DNA of 64,000 bases from Nodosilinea nodulosa PCC 7104 (GCF_000309385.1 NZ_JH976537.1:5648360-5712359); one strand, 5' to 3'. Positions 16,886-27,145 are shown, counted from the first letter of the stretch. Translations and numbers: made by a program. The notes: generated by a model from the letters alone, not told the origin.

Positions 16886-17523
16886 TTCACGTTTTGCTAG
16901 TGGATGATCAGGCGATCGTGCGTCAGGGACTCAAGGCGCTGCTGTCTCTGGAAGCGGATTTGGAGATTGTCGGCGAAGCGGCAAATGGTCGGGAGGCCCT
17001 CCTCATTACACCCAACGCGGTCGATGTTGTGTTGATGGACATCCGCATGCCCGTCATGGATGGCGTTGCTGCCACCCGCGAACTCTTGCACCAGTATCCC
17101 GATCTAAAAATATTGGTGCTCACCACGTTTGAAGACGACGAACTGGTCCAGCAAGCCGTGGCAGCAGGGGCCGTCGGCTATCTACTTAAAGACACCCCCT
17201 CGGAGGAAGTAGCTCAGGCCATTCGCGCGGTGCATCGCGGCTATGCCCAATTTGGCCCCGGCATTTTGCAAAAAATGGTGGTGGCCCAACCTGCACCCCT
17301 CAAGCCTGAAATCCCTCCTGGATTTAAGGAATTAACGCCACGGGAGCGGGAGGTGCTGGTGCTGATTGGTCAGGGAGCCAACAATCGCGAAATTGCCGAA
17401 GCTCTGTTCCTCTCCGAGGGAACCGTCAAGAACCATGTGACCAATATTTTGGGACGGCTGGGGCTGCGCGATCGCACCCAGGCCGCCCTCCTCGCCGTGT
17501 CCTTGCCACTGGAACGTGATTAG
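16882..17523 (+). CDS. NarL/FixJ-type response regulator with LuxR HTH
   Basis: The 213-residue protein has a receiver domain (acidic pair in LLVDDQ, phosphoacceptor D53 in VLMDIRMP, signalling Thr in LTTFE, Lys in YLLKD). A GerE/LuxR DNA-binding domain follows (LTPREREVLVLIGQGANNREIAEALFL...TVKNHVTNILGRLGLRDRTQAAL). A GGAGGT Shine-Dalgarno inside the kinase gene precedes its ATG. It is the cognate partner of the kinase upstream. Confidence 0.95.
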   Translation: MIHVLLVDDQAIVRQGLKALLSLEADLEIVGEAANGREALLITPNAVDVVLMDIRMPVMDGVAATRELLHQYPDLKILVLTTFEDDELVQQAVAAGAVGYLLKDTPSEEVAQAIRAVHRGYAQFGPGILQKMVVAQPAPLKPEIPPGFKELTPREREVLVLIGQGANNREIAEALFLSEGTVKNHVTNILGRLGLRDRTQAALLAVSLPLERD

Positions 17524-17531
17524 AAACCCTA

Positions 17532-17562
17532 CACGAACTCAAACCCCTGGTTGAAGTTCGTG
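17532..17562 (+). terminator. Hairpin after the response regulator gene
   Basis: CACGAACT (17532-17539) pairs with AGTTCGTG (17555-17562), eight base pairs, starting nine bases past the stop. No T-tract follows, so it is at best a weak terminator or transcript-end stabiliser. Confidence 0.35.
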
Positions 17563-17771
17563 ACCTCAACTCCGGCAATCACCGGCATTGGACTGTTAAC
17601 GGGTGATGGAATCCTAAAAGCCTTGTCAGCCAAGCTTTTCAGGGAATTTTGCTAAAGGCAGCTCAAATCCTTGCACACAAAGGCTTGTGGCCACTCATCA
17701 CCTCTTTAGAGACCAGTGCCTAACCTTGAAAAATCCCAAAGTTTCGCAACAGGTTAAGGAACCAGTGCCAA

Positions 17772-18911
17772 CTATTCTAGTGTTTGGATAATGACCTCTT
17801 CGCCCAAGCCAAAAGACAGAGTCATCCCAGCCCCACTCAAGCCATTCACGATAGTGACTCCCACTTCGGGGTGGGCAATGAATTCGGTTTTGCCCGGTAG
17901 TTTGGCGTAAATACCGTGCCAGGTGGCGGCAATATCCAGACAAGGAACCTGAGCGAAACCTCGCAGATAGCTCAGCACAAATTGATTGATGTCAGCCCGA
18001 TCAAACGGGTCGAAGGTGAGGCCGTATTCGTGCGAGTCGCCTAAAATCAATTCGCCCAGACCGTTTTGAGACATCATGACGTGAATGTGCCGGTCCACGG
18101 CAAAAGGGAGTTGGGCGCTGAACCGCTGTTTTAAGGCAGGCAGTGATGGACAGTCCGCGAAGGCGGTGTAGTGAGTGAGGGTGAGCCCACCGCAGAGGGC
18201 CGGGCCAATGCGATGCCCCTTTGGTTGGGAGGCGGTGCGCATCATCTGCAGTTTAGATTTGGTGATGCCGCTACTCTGGTAAAGGCTGGGGTATAGCGTC
18301 TCAAAATCAGCCCCGGAGCACACGAAGATATGGTCTGCACTCCAGGTTTCGCCATTCACGGTGAGCTGGGGATAGCTGATTTCGGTAACCGTTGAGCCAA
18401 AGTGAAAATCTACCTCGAAGTCAGATTGAAGGACCTTGGGTAGGGCGGCGATCGCCTCTCTCGGATCAACAATCACCTCCGTATCGCTCCACAACGCCCC
18501 TAGTAACCCGTCAGTTACCGCAGCAGAGCTTTTCATAGCCGTTTCATCGGCGGTCAACCGCTGCACTCCGTAGCCTGCAGGTTTTGCAATATCCACAAAT
18601 TCCTCAATCACGGCTAGTTCATCGGGGTGGTAGGCCAGGTGCAGCGACCCGACCGGATCACAAAAAAAGCCGCCCCGCGCTGCCATCTCTAGCCAAATCT
18701 CGCGCGATCGCATCGCCCGATTGTACAGGGGGCCGGGCGGCTGTCCAATCGGCCACACCATACCAAAGTTGCGAATAGACGCCCCGACAGCGCGATCGCT
18801 GCGCTCGAATACGGTCACTTGATGGCCCCGGCGGGCAGCAGCTAGCGCATGGGCTATGCCCACAATCCCGGCTCCAACAACGGCAATTTCGGTAGATTTT
18901 GTCTCGGTCAT
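17772..18911 (-). CDS. FAD-dependent oxidoreductase of the phosphonate-linked TIGR03364 type
   Basis: The 379-residue DAO-fold enzyme begins with the dinucleotide motif IAVVGAGIVGIAHALAAARRG and an FAD-ribose Glu (VTVFERS). The pattern ASIRNFGMVWPIGQPPG and a C-terminal G-G loop (TIVNGLSGAGMTLSFGLGEEV) are typical of glycine-oxidase-like amine oxidases. In family context this group is encoded beside phosphonate genes and can oxidise aminoethylphosphonates to phosphonoacetaldehyde. It starts three bases after the stop of the PhnX-like gene, last in a five-gene operon. Confidence 0.85.
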   Translation of the reverse strand: MTETKSTEIAVVGAGIVGIAHALAAARRGHQVTVFERSDRAVGASIRNFGMVWPIGQPPGPLYNRAMRSREIWLEMAARGGFFCDPVGSLHLAYHPDELAVIEEFVDIAKPAGYGVQRLTADETAMKSSAAVTDGLLGALWSDTEVIVDPREAIAALPKVLQSDFEVDFHFGSTVTEISYPQLTVNGETWSADHIFVCSGADFETLYPSLYQSSGITKSKLQMMRTASQPKGHRIGPALCGGLTLTHYTAFADCPSLPALKQRFSAQLPFAVDRHIHVMMSQNGLGELILGDSHEYGLTFDPFDRADINQFVLSYLRGFAQVPCLDIAATWHGIYAKLPGKTEFIAHPEVGVTIVNGLSGAGMTLSFGLGEEVIIQTLE

Positions 18912-18914
18912 AGT

Positions 18915-19652
18915 TCAGTTTTCCAACCACTGCTCAAGTTGGCTTTGGAAATGGGTCATCGAGTCAAACAGGCCGTCATTGGCATACTGGGCCAGTTGCT
19001 CCTTGGTATGGGTGCCATTGGTGACGCCGCAAACATAAAGGCACCCGGCGTGGCGACCAGCGTCTAAATCAGAGGGGGTATCGCCAATGACCACGACGGT
19101 TTTGGGATCATTGATGCCTAGGCGATACATCGCTTTTTGAATCATGAAGGGGGCGGGGCGTCCTTCATTGCCGTAGATTTCCGACGGGGTGACAGACGCT
19201 TGAATCGTGGATTCCGGGGATCCAACGTAGTAGGTCGGATCCAAACCCTGATCCCAGCCCAGCCGGTCAAGGATAATGTTGGTCACTTCTCGGTAAAAGC
19301 CTGTGGTCAGGGCAATGGCAATGGATTGCGATCGCAGCCAGTCAAATAGGTCCAGACAGCCCGCCGTAGGTTCCACGGGTTGGGTGCGGTAGTGCTGCTC
19401 TAACACCGTCCGAAAGCAGTCGTAGGAAACGTCTACATTGGCAAAATAATCAGTGCTATCGGCCCCAATCTGTTCAGCCCATAGGGTTTGAAAGACAACC
19501 TTTTTGGGCAGCCCCATCATGGCGTTGACTTTTTCGGCAGTGGCCACCAATTTAGTTTGCTTTGCCGCTGCAAAGAAGCAATGCAGCACCTCGTTGTCGT
19601 CACGGACGGTGGTTCCCGCCATGTCGAATACGATCAGTTTGATGTCGGCCAT
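18915..19652 (-). CDS. PhnX-like HAD hydrolase (phosphonatase-like, TIGR03351 type)
   Basis: ATG 19652 is chosen because AGGAGGTGATC lies just before it; the GTG at 19661 falls inside that site. The nucleophile motif is FDMAGTTV (Asp10), the phosphonatase variant of the HAD motif. A lysine in MGLPKK (Lys50 or 51) aligns with the Schiff-base lysine of PhnX (MGLLK), so C-P bond cleavage of phosphonoacetaldehyde is plausible. The C-terminal motif is VVIGDTPSDLDAGRHAG. It lies between the importer and the FAD oxidase genes. Confidence 0.85.
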   Translation of the reverse strand: MADIKLIVFDMAGTTVRDDNEVLHCFFAAAKQTKLVATAEKVNAMMGLPKKVVFQTLWAEQIGADSTDYFANVDVSYDCFRTVLEQHYRTQPVEPTAGCLDLFDWLRSQSIAIALTTGFYREVTNIILDRLGWDQGLDPTYYVGSPESTIQASVTPSEIYGNEGRPAPFMIQKAMYRLGINDPKTVVVIGDTPSDLDAGRHAGCLYVCGVTNGTHTKEQLAQYANDGLFDSMTHFQSQLEQWLEN

Positions 19653-19749
19653 TGAGATCACCTCCTAAAAAACAATCCACCCTCCAGGGGAGTAGTTGGT
19701 TTTAAGCCAGGTATGGGACGATTGACCCACGCCACCCATCTACCCCCCA

Positions 19750-21507
19750 TCACCGGCTTAACCACGCCTCAGACCTGGCCCGCATCCCCCGCGTTAGCCA
19801 TGAATACAGGAGCCGTACGCCCAGGCTAGTGGCAACAATCAGGGTAGACATAGCGGCAGCTGCCGAAATATCGCCTGCGTCGTCCATGTTCACGATCGCA
19901 ACGGCGGCCAAGGGCAGGTTGGCAGGGTAGAGAAAGATGATGGCCGAAATTGTCACCATGGCATTGACAAAGAAGTAGATGCCAATCTCAAGGATGGCAG
20001 GCAGGGAAAGGGGCACAGTGACCCGCCAGAAGGTTTTATAAAAGGGCACCGCCATTGACGCTGACACCGCCTCAAACTCCGGGTCAATCTGCTTCAGCGC
20101 CGTGGTCGCGGTCAGAAAGCAGACGGTGTAGAAGTGAATGATGTTGACGATTACCAGCAGCGCCATGGTGCCATACAGCCCCTTAAATGGGTTGTAGATT
20201 GCCATCCCAGTGAAGGGAATGCGCCAGATCGGATTGTTGAAGAAAAATACGTAGGAGAGGCCCAGCACCAACCCCGGCAGCGCCAGGGGAATGGTGGAGA
20301 GAACGTATTTCGCCGAGCGCAGCCAGGCCAGCCCTCGCCCCTTCTCCACCAGGTACGCGCCGATAAACACAATGACAGTGCCAAAGATCGCCGTATAGAG
20401 GGACATGCGAATGCTGTTCCAGTAGGCCCGGTAGCCGCCACCACCGACGCCGCCAAAGTCGTAGTTCTTCAGGCTGAGCGACAGATCGTAGGGCCACACT
20501 CGCACCAGCGAAGCAAGAATAATAGTGGCGAAGACAGCGATCGCAAACCCCGCCACCAGGGCACAAAACGCAAACATGGCCCGGTCTAGGGCTGGGTTGG
20601 GTTTTGGCTGGAGGGGCACCGACTTGGCACTGACCAGAGCCGTCTGCCGCCGCTGCACAATGCGATCGATCCCAAACGCCAGCACCGACGGGAGCAGCAA
20701 AAACACGCTGATGGTGGCCCCCATCGCAAAGTTCTGCTGCCCGATCACCTGCTTGTAAATGTCCGTGGCCAGCACGTTGAAGTTGCCGCCCACCACCTTG
20801 GGCACGCCGAAGTCGGTAAAGGCCAGAATGAAGCACACAAAGATAGCGCTAACTAACCCGTACTTGACGCTGGGTAGGGTCACGGTAAAAAAAGTCTTCA
20901 CCGTCGAGGCGCCCAGCACCTCTGCCGCCTCATAGAGCCGCGCATCGGTCAAATTCAGCGCCGTCATCAAGATAATCACGGCCTGGGGAAAGCAGTAGAG
21001 AAACTCTCCAATCACAATGCCGTTAAAGCCGTAGAGGTTGATATTCCACCCCGGCAGGCTGCCAAACAGCCCCGTGGTCATCAACCCCTGATTGCCAAAC
21101 AGAAAGATCAGCCCGATCGCCACCGCCAGCGGCGGAATGTACAGCGATAGCAGACCCAACGTACGGAAAACCTGCTTTCCCGGCATGGCCGTGCGGGTGA
21201 GGGCATAGGCGTAGATAAACCCTAGGCCGCAGGCCAGCAGGGTCGTGGTCAGCGCCACCGTCAAGCTATTTATAAACGACTGCACCAGGGAGGGAGTCGT
21301 GAGATATTGCCAGTAGTTCGCCAGCCCGACCCAGGCCCCACTGTTGTCGCGAAAGCTGCGGCCAACCATGGGAATCAGCGGCAGCACGACGCCCACCAGC
21401 AGCCACAGAGCCCCTAGGGTGAGAAAGAAGCGCATGATCCAGGCTTCGGCGTCGATCGCTCTGGTGCGGTCAATGCGGAGAGGGCGGGGGGAGGAAGTGG
21501 GGGTCAT
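19750..21507 (-). CDS. Fused ABC permease, putative 2-aminoethylphosphonate importer
   Basis: The 585-residue protein contains two tandem inner-membrane permease halves with about 12 spans. Each half has an EAA-type loop contacting the ATPase ([21 protein letters not shown] and [22 protein letters not shown]). This fused arrangement is usual for the Fe3+/2-aminoethylphosphonate class (TIGR03262). The phosphonate assignment rests on the neighbours; iron transport by the same class is the alternative. Confidence 0.85.
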   Translation of the reverse strand: MTPTSSPRPLRIDRTRAIDAEAWIMRFFLTLGALWLLVGVVLPLIPMVGRSFRDNSGAWVGLANYWQYLTTPSLVQSFINSLTVALTTTLLACGLGFIYAYALTRTAMPGKQVFRTLGLLSLYIPPLAVAIGLIFLFGNQGLMTTGLFGSLPGWNINLYGFNGIVIGEFLYCFPQAVIILMTALNLTDARLYEAAEVLGASTVKTFFTVTLPSVKYGLVSAIFVCFILAFTDFGVPKVVGGNFNVLATDIYKQVIGQQNFAMGATISVFLLLPSVLAFGIDRIVQRRQTALVSAKSVPLQPKPNPALDRAMFAFCALVAGFAIAVFATIILASLVRVWPYDLSLSLKNYDFGGVGGGGYRAYWNSIRMSLYTAIFGTVIVFIGAYLVEKGRGLAWLRSAKYVLSTIPLALPGLVLGLSYVFFFNNPIWRIPFTGMAIYNPFKGLYGTMALLVIVNIIHFYTVCFLTATTALKQIDPEFEAVSASMAVPFYKTFWRVTVPLSLPAILEIGIYFFVNAMVTISAIIFLYPANLPLAAVAIVNMDDAGDISAAAAMSTLIVATSLGVRLLYSWLTRGMRARSEAWLSR

Positions 21508-21589
21508 GGGGTAAAGATGTTAGGGAGATGGCGAGGTTTGGGAAACAGAGTTTTGCTCAAAAACTAAGCATTCAGAATTACCCAGTGCT

Positions 21590-22789
21590 CTATTCCTTCG
21601 GAAACACCCGAATCATCTCTGGGGGCAGCTGGATCGACAGCGCCTCTAGAGCCTCAACGTTTAGGTTGCGGGCGCGGTTGGCGGAGATCTCCAGGGTGAT
21701 GGGCTGGCGGGCGTTGCCGGAGAGGGTAAGGTCAAGGCGGTAGCCCGCGCCGAGAAATTCGCGGCTGACCACGTCGGCTTCGACCCGGTTGGGGGCATCG
21801 GTAGCGATGTCCGCCACGCGCATGTCTTCGGGGCGAATGGCGATCGACACCGCCTGGCCCACGGGCACCTCGTTACTGGGGGCATGCAGCAGGATGTTGC
21901 CGCAGCGCACGGTGTCTGCGGCTTCGACCACGCCATCTAGAAAGTTCATTACGCCAATGAAGTTTGCGACAAATGGGCTACTGGGGTGTTGGTAGATGCT
22001 GCTGGGGGTGCCCACCTGGGCTATGTAGCCCTTGTCCATCACCACGATGCGATCGGCCATGGCCAATGCTTCGGCCTGATCGTGGGTGACCATCACAGTG
22101 GTAATGCCAAGGCGGCGCTGGAGTTCCGCGATCTCGGCCCGCAGTCTTACCCGCACCTGAGCATCCAGAGCCGAGAGGGGTTCATCTAGCAGCAGCAACC
22201 CTGGAGAGAGCGCCAGGGCGCGGGCCAAGGCAACCCGCTGCTGCTGCCCCCCGGAGAGCTGGGAGGGATACTTATGGCCCATGCCCTCCAGCCCGACTAG
22301 ATCCAGCAGTTCCTTCACTCGCGTCGCAATTTGGCCCTTGGGCAGCTTTTGGTTCTCTAGCCCGTAGGCGATGTTCTGGGTGGCGGTCAGGTTGGGGAAC
22401 AGGGCGTAGGACTGAAACACAATGCCAAAGTCGCGCATCGACGGCGGCAGCTTCGACACGTCTTTGCCGCCCTGGATCACCCGGCCCTGAGTCTGCTGCT
22501 CCAGCCCAGAGATGATCCTCAGCAGGGTGGTTTTGCCGCAGCCGCTGGGGCCGAGCAGGCAGACAAACTCGCCGGGGTAAACGTTCAGATAAATATCCTT
22601 CAGCGCTACGAAGCTGCCAAAGATTTTGTGAACATTCTCAATGCGCAGGTAGGGTTCGGTGAGGGTGCGATGGCCTAAGCCTGGCCCCGGATGGCCATCG
22701 ACCTCCACCTCCCTGGCAGGCGCGATCGGGGGCACTAGGGGCGTAGTCTCCCCCAGATTAGGTACGGCGGACGGCTCTGAAAAGGTCAT
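21590..22789 (-). CDS. ABC transporter ATP-binding protein, putative 2-aminoethylphosphonate importer
   Basis: The 399-residue protein has Walker A (GPSGCGKTT), Q loop (FQSYALFPN), signature ([15 protein letters not shown]), Walker B (LLLLDEPLSALD) and H loop (VMVTHD). A C-terminal TOBE-type regulatory domain follows. An N-terminal extension of about 50 residues before the ABC core is longer than usual. It sits between the binding-protein and permease genes. Confidence 0.9.
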   Translation of the reverse strand: MTFSEPSAVPNLGETTPLVPPIAPAREVEVDGHPGPGLGHRTLTEPYLRIENVHKIFGSFVALKDIYLNVYPGEFVCLLGPSGCGKTTLLRIISGLEQQTQGRVIQGGKDVSKLPPSMRDFGIVFQSYALFPNLTATQNIAYGLENQKLPKGQIATRVKELLDLVGLEGMGHKYPSQLSGGQQQRVALARALALSPGLLLLDEPLSALDAQVRVRLRAEIAELQRRLGITTVMVTHDQAEALAMADRIVVMDKGYIAQVGTPSSIYQHPSSPFVANFIGVMNFLDGVVEAADTVRCGNILLHAPSNEVPVGQAVSIAIRPEDMRVADIATDAPNRVEADVVSREFLGAGYRLDLTLSGNARQPITLEISANRARNLNVEALEALSIQLPPEMIRVFPKE

Positions 22790-22928
22790 GGGAGAGACAG
22801 GGTAAACAACAGTACGGCTTACGGAAAGGCCGACCTAGAAATAGCTCCCAAAGTTCTTGAGTGAGTAGCAGAAACCATGGTGCATCCTCAAAAAGAACCC
22901 TAGGATCTGAGTTTCAAGCCACAAGTCT

Positions 22929-24080
22929 TTAACTCTTGGGCTCAGATTTGGCGTCGTAGCGTTTGGTCCACTCAGCGAGAATGCGCTCCCGATTCGCCGC
23001 CGCCCAGCGCAGGTCATTGTCGGCTAGTTGGGCCACGGGGTCAGTGGGAAAGCCAGCGGGCGCAGGCACGTCGGTTTTCACCGCTGTGATGGCAAAATTC
23101 TCGGCGTACTTTTTTGACACCACCGGAGAGATCGCCCAGTCCAGAAATGTCTTGGCGGCATCCTTAATTTCAGCTTTTTTGATCAGGGCATTGGCCTCTA
23201 CATCCCAGCCTGATCCTTCGATTGGAAAGACTGGCTCGATCGGTTCGCCGTCGTTCTTTTGACTGACCGCCCGGTAGCCAAAGGAAATGCCGATGGGGAA
23301 TTCGCCCGCGCCTGCCGCTTTGCAGGGGCGAGAACCGGAGTGCATGTATTGGGCAATGTTTTCGTGGAGCTTATCCAGGTAGGCCCAGCCCGCTTCTTCG
23401 CTGGCAGAGTTCTGCAAAATTGTGGAAACAGACAAAAATCCAGTTCCAGAAGACGCCGGGTTAGACATGACAATATGACCCTTATAAACCGGGTTAGTCA
23501 GATCAGCCCAGCCCTTGGGAATGGGCAGTCCTAGCTTCTCAGACTCGACGGTGTTCACACAAAAGGCGGACATCCACACGTCAATGCCAACCCACTGGGG
23601 CGGGTTGGCATCGTCGCGGAATTTGGGGTTGACGGCATCTAGCCCGGCGGGAGCGTAGGGCTCTAGCAGCCCTTTCTCTTCAGCCACTAACAAGCTGGAT
23701 GCGGCGGTTCCCCACACCACATCGGCTTGAGGGTTGTCGGCTTCGGCTAACAATTTAGCGGTAATAATGCCGGTCGAATCGCGAACGATGTTCACGTTAA
23801 TGTCTGGGTTTTGAGCTTTGAATGACTCTAAATAACCGCCTATTTGATCATCTTCCAAAGCGGTGTATACCGTAATGGATGAATCACTGGAGGAGGTAGA
23901 ACTAGCCGCCCCGCTATCAGCCTGCGGTAAGTCTTCCTGAGATACAGCACAAGCCGCCACAAGCAGAACAACTGCAAAAGAGGCAGCAGCCATTGAGAAG
24001 AAACGCTGTCGGCGTCGTGCGGAAAACGCTTGAGCAACGATACGCACTAGGTCGCTAACCATAGCCTTAACCTTAGCCAT
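22929..24080 (-). CDS. ABC substrate-binding lipoprotein, putative 2-aminoethylphosphonate binding
   Basis: The 383-residue protein has a long positively charged N-terminus, then a hydrophobic stretch and lipobox (VVLLVAAC), so it is probably a lipoprotein; an internal Met may be the true start. The mature part is a class II periplasmic binding protein ([53 protein letters not shown]). This is the pattern of Fe3+ and 2-aminoethylphosphonate binders. First gene of the operon. Confidence 0.85.
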   Translation of the reverse strand: MAKVKAMVSDLVRIVAQAFSARRRQRFFSMAAASFAVVLLVAACAVSQEDLPQADSGAASSTSSSDSSITVYTALEDDQIGGYLESFKAQNPDINVNIVRDSTGIITAKLLAEADNPQADVVWGTAASSLLVAEEKGLLEPYAPAGLDAVNPKFRDDANPPQWVGIDVWMSAFCVNTVESEKLGLPIPKGWADLTNPVYKGHIVMSNPASSGTGFLSVSTILQNSASEEAGWAYLDKLHENIAQYMHSGSRPCKAAGAGEFPIGISFGYRAVSQKNDGEPIEPVFPIEGSGWDVEANALIKKAEIKDAAKTFLDWAISPVVSKKYAENFAITAVKTDVPAPAGFPTDPVAQLADNDLRWAAANRERILAEWTKRYDAKSEPKS

Positions 24081-24400
24081 AAAACTCCAAGGCTGATACT
24101 ACGGGCAATTGGCGCTTCCTTGGGTAAAGTGGAGATTATGAAAAGATTTTGAAAACGTTATCTCTGAGGAAGGAATTGATGTAAATCAAGGATTTCCTTG
24201 AACCAAAAATTTTAGTTAAGTTTTTGATCGGTGGTGAACTGGTAAAATTAGAAAACAAATCCAAGTATCAAAAATTAATACGGCATAGTAGCGCAGCACT
24301 CACCCAAAAAGTTCACGAATATGCTCAGCCAATGCTAGTTTGACGTTTGCATTGACGACTCAGGAAAATATCGCTGCACTGCTTACCCATCGAGTTAGAT
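24081..24400. promoter_or_regulatory. Divergent promoter region of the phosphonate cluster
   Basis: An AT-rich gap between the binding-protein operon and the PLP gene. Single CTTAACTA-like words occur near 24210 on the minus strand, resembling half of a cyanobacterial Pho box, but I see no properly spaced second half. It must hold both promoters; no exact site is assigned. Confidence 0.35.
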
Positions 24401-25756
24401 ATGCCATTTCCCGCCGAAAGTGACCTCAATACCTCTCCCCGCCGCCATCAATGGCATGAATCTCATTGGGATGGGGAACTGAGATCGCTCCTTCACCGCG
24501 ACACCCAGGGCTTTCTACATCAATCTGCTTCGACCCCCTGCCTGTCGGCGATCAGGTCAGCTTCCGGCATCTGGTTAGAAGACTACCAGGGACGTCGGTT
24601 TATGGATTTCCACGGCAACAGTGCTCACAACCTGGGCTACAGTCATCCCAAATTGATCGAAGCCATTCAGGCTCAGCTGCAAACCCTTTCCTTCGTGCCC
24701 CGCCGCTATACCTGCGCCCCAGCAGTAGAGCTAACAGAAATGCTGACGGCCTTAGCCCCTGGCGATCTGGGCAAAGTTCTTTTGGCCACAAGCGGGTCCG
24801 ATGCGATCGAAATTGCGCTGGCCTACGCTCGCGCCGCCACCGGACGGTTTAAAACCCTTTCATTTTGGGACGCTTATCACGGTGCCGGGTTTGGTGCCCG
24901 CAGCATCGGCGGTGAAGCCATGTTTCGCAGTGGCCCCATTGGGCCATTGCTTCCCGGCAGTGAGCATGTCCCTCCCTTCGGCGACTATCGCAACGCCTGG
25001 GGGGTTACCCAAAACAGCGCCGACGTTTGCCTCAACCAAATTCGTTACGTGCTAGAAAAAGAAGGAGACATCTGTGCTCTGATTGCTGAACCCATGCGAG
25101 CTACGAACCCAGTGCCAGCTCCCCCTGGCTTCTGGCAGCAGGTTAAAGCGGCCTGTCACCACTACGGGGCGCTGCTAATTTTTGACGAAATTCCCACTGG
25201 CTTAGGGCGCACCGGCAAGTTGTTTGCCTGCGAGCATGAACAGGTCGTGCCCGACATCCTAGTGTTGGGCAAAGCTCTGGGCGGCGGCGTGCTGCCAATT
25301 GCCGCTACCCTCTGCCACCCCGATTTGGATGTTTGCGGTGACTATGCCTATGGCCACTACACCCATGAAAAGAACCCCGTTACCACCCGCGCAGCCCTGA
25401 CAACACTGCAAATTCTTCAGGAAGAGGAGCTGGTTGACAATGCCAGCACGGTAGGTGAACTAGCTTTGCAAAGACTACAGGATATGATGACTCGTCATCC
25501 CCTGATTGGCGATGTACGTGGTCGCGGCTGTCTAATTGGGGTTGAACTAGTCAGCGATCGGCATACCAAAGAACCCTTTAACGATGCGGCTGAAGCCCTA
25601 ATGTATAAAGCCCTAGAGCGAGGGCTGAGCTTTAAAGTATCGATGGGGAACATCTTGATCCTCTCACCGCCGTTGACGATTACTTCTGCTGAAATGACCA
25701 AGGCCCTAGATATTCTAGATGTCTGCTTGGTAGAACTAGTGGGTCATTTGCCTTGA
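24401..25756 (+). CDS. Class III aminotransferase-fold PLP enzyme, PbfA-like candidate
   Basis: The 451-residue enzyme shows the fold-type I hallmarks: D262 in [17 protein letters not shown] lysine K291 in [15 protein letters not shown], and [11 protein letters not shown] for phosphate binding. It is annotated by family as an aspartate-aminotransferase-family protein. Its position divergent from a phosphonate operon matches (R)-1-hydroxy-2-aminoethylphosphonate ammonia-lyase (PbfA), which makes phosphonoacetaldehyde. The alternative is an AEP or other omega-transaminase. It is not the class V-type PhnW. Confidence 0.75.
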   Translation: MPFPAESDLNTSPRRHQWHESHWDGELRSLLHRDTQGFLHQSASTPCLSAIRSASGIWLEDYQGRRFMDFHGNSAHNLGYSHPKLIEAIQAQLQTLSFVPRRYTCAPAVELTEMLTALAPGDLGKVLLATSGSDAIEIALAYARAATGRFKTLSFWDAYHGAGFGARSIGGEAMFRSGPIGPLLPGSEHVPPFGDYRNAWGVTQNSADVCLNQIRYVLEKEGDICALIAEPMRATNPVPAPPGFWQQVKAACHHYGALLIFDEIPTGLGRTGKLFACEHEQVVPDILVLGKALGGGVLPIAATLCHPDLDVCGDYAYGHYTHEKNPVTTRAALTTLQILQEEELVDNASTVGELALQRLQDMMTRHPLIGDVRGRGCLIGVELVSDRHTKEPFNDAAEALMYKALERGLSFKVSMGNILILSPPLTITSAEMTKALDILDVCLVELVGHLP

Positions 25757-25792
25757 ATGCAGCCATTAATTTTTAGGCCACTGACTTCTGAG

Positions 25793-26174
25793 TCACGGCT
25801 CCAGTTGTCGTTGTGCTCGTTGCCGTCGTGCGGCTCGTTTACCGCCCCATCCAAACGGCGTTGGGCGTTGATTCCAAAACTCAGCAACGGCCTCAAATGT
25901 CCATAATCTGTTGAGGGTTTCGGGATGCTGACTATCTAACGCTCGTCGCTTGAGGATGCGCTGTATGGACTCGGCCATGTTTAACCAACTCCCCGATAGC
26001 GGGGTGTACAAGGGCAAAAGGCCATGCTCACACAGCCACTGCATCAACTCAGGCGTTTTATGACCTTTTAAGTTGCCCCATACAAACAAGAGGCGCAACG
26101 GGGGTGAGACTGAGGTGGTAACGTCTGGTAAGGTGTCGAGAATGGTGGTCAGTTCGACTTTTAACCAAGGGTGT
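25793..26174 (-). pseudogene. IS630-family transposase, C-terminal remnant
   Basis: The minus frame encodes the end of an IS630/Tc1-type DDE domain: HPWLKVELTTILDTL, LLFVWGNLKGHKTPELMQWL, then YTPLSGSWLNMAESIQRILK, where NMAE carries the catalytic Glu. The second catalytic Asp (normally WDNLKGHK) is Gly here. The N-terminal half is missing: the frame is cut at 26174 by the MITE copy starting 26175. Confidence 0.85.
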
Positions 26175-26341
26175 TTAGTGATGCAGAAAACTCCTAAAAT
26201 CTTTGTAAATCAAGGGCTCTCAACGAGACAGCGGATTTGGGCTTTCTCGATGAATGGAACGAAGACAATGGGTTTCAGCCGCTATTTTGAACCGTCTGGG
26301 CCGTCCACTATGAGACTCGGAAAAGTTTTCTGCACCACTAA
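26175..26341. mobile_element. MITE copy 1, 167 bp, inserted in or beside the IS630 remnant
   Basis: The ends are TTAGTGATGCAGAAAACT and the complement of TTAGTGGTGCAGAAAACT, giving 18-bp inverted repeats with one mismatch and TA at both borders, as for Tc1/IS630-mobilised elements. The interior has no gene. The reverse complement matches copy 2 at 27146-27311 along its full length with scattered substitutions. Confidence 0.85.
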
Positions 26342-26618
26342 GCTGCCCCCCGCATCAATGGCTATGGCCAGACCAAGTGACCCATTCTTAGTAAATGGGT
26401 TTTCCGTGCATGGGCGCAAATCTGAATTTATCTAAATATTAACCTAGCCCAAAATTATTTAACCAATAAAGCCCTCAAGCTTAATTTAGGGCCAAAGGTT
26501 TCATGACATTATCACTAATGTCAATTAGGTAAGAAATAGCTGCCGAGCAAAGGACTTGGCGGCGAGTTTTTGCGACCGTTTGAGGTCTTGATTTGATAAT
26601 TAGGAGAACCTTGTACTC

Positions 26619-27023
26619 ATGGCTTTTGATACAACACAGCCCGCTCAGGTAACCGGGCTAAATGCTTATACAGTTGATCCTCTGATCACCATTGGCGACG
26701 AAATCAATGAGTACATTGCTCCTGGTGTTCCCGATGGTCTGGGTGCGATCGCCCTCGACGAAAATACGATCCGACTATTCGTTAACCATGAGATCGCCAC
26801 CGACGAGGAGAGCTATGCCTACACCCTCGCCAATGGCACCGAACTGACCGGGGCACGGGTCAGCTATTTCGATATCGATAAAGCTACCCGCACGGTTGTG
26901 GACGCAGGCTTAGCCTTCGACACCATCTACAACCGAGCCGGTGACATCGTCGACGAAGCCTCCGACCTGGAGTTTGGCGAACATGGGGCCAGTGACATTC
27001 CAGTGGAAATTGTGGGTCTTTAA
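26619..27023 (+). pseudogene. Truncated PhoX/DUF839-like phosphatase, N-terminal part
   Basis: The 134 codons begin MAFDTTQPAQVTGLNAYTV after an AGGAG site and include LGAIALDENTIRLFVNHEIATDEESYAYT...ARVSYFDIDK, the beta-propeller start of secreted cyanobacterial PhoX-type or esterase-like proteins, normally over 500 residues. The frame stops soon after EFGEHGA and no continuation follows; a dps remnant in reverse orientation begins 40 bases later. The 3' part has been deleted. Confidence 0.65.
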
Positions 27024-27062
27024 GTACAGCGTATAAGTATCTGCCAGTAGGTTGGAAAGCCC

Positions 27063-27122
27063 TTAGGCAATTTCGCGACGATCTTGCTCTTCAATTCCAA
27101 TGTTGATGGGCATGGTCTGCAT
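27063..27122 (-). pseudogene. dps: dps remnant, first 19 codons
   Basis: A minus-strand ATG at 27122 with AGGAGAT upstream opens MQTMPINIGIEEQDRREIA and then stops (TAA 27063-27065). This matches the N-terminus of Dps-type ferritin-like DNA-protection proteins (MP-INIGI-EQDR--IA). The four-helix body is absent. MITE copy 2 lies immediately upstream, within its former promoter region. Confidence 0.6.
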
Positions 27123-27145
27123 AGTGATCTCCTAGATAGTCTGGC

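Noticed and set aside
26073-26435. Plus-strand 120-aa frame spanning the IS630 remnant and MITE copy 1
   Set aside because: It crosses the MITE border and is antisense to the transposase remnant, so it is fortuitous.
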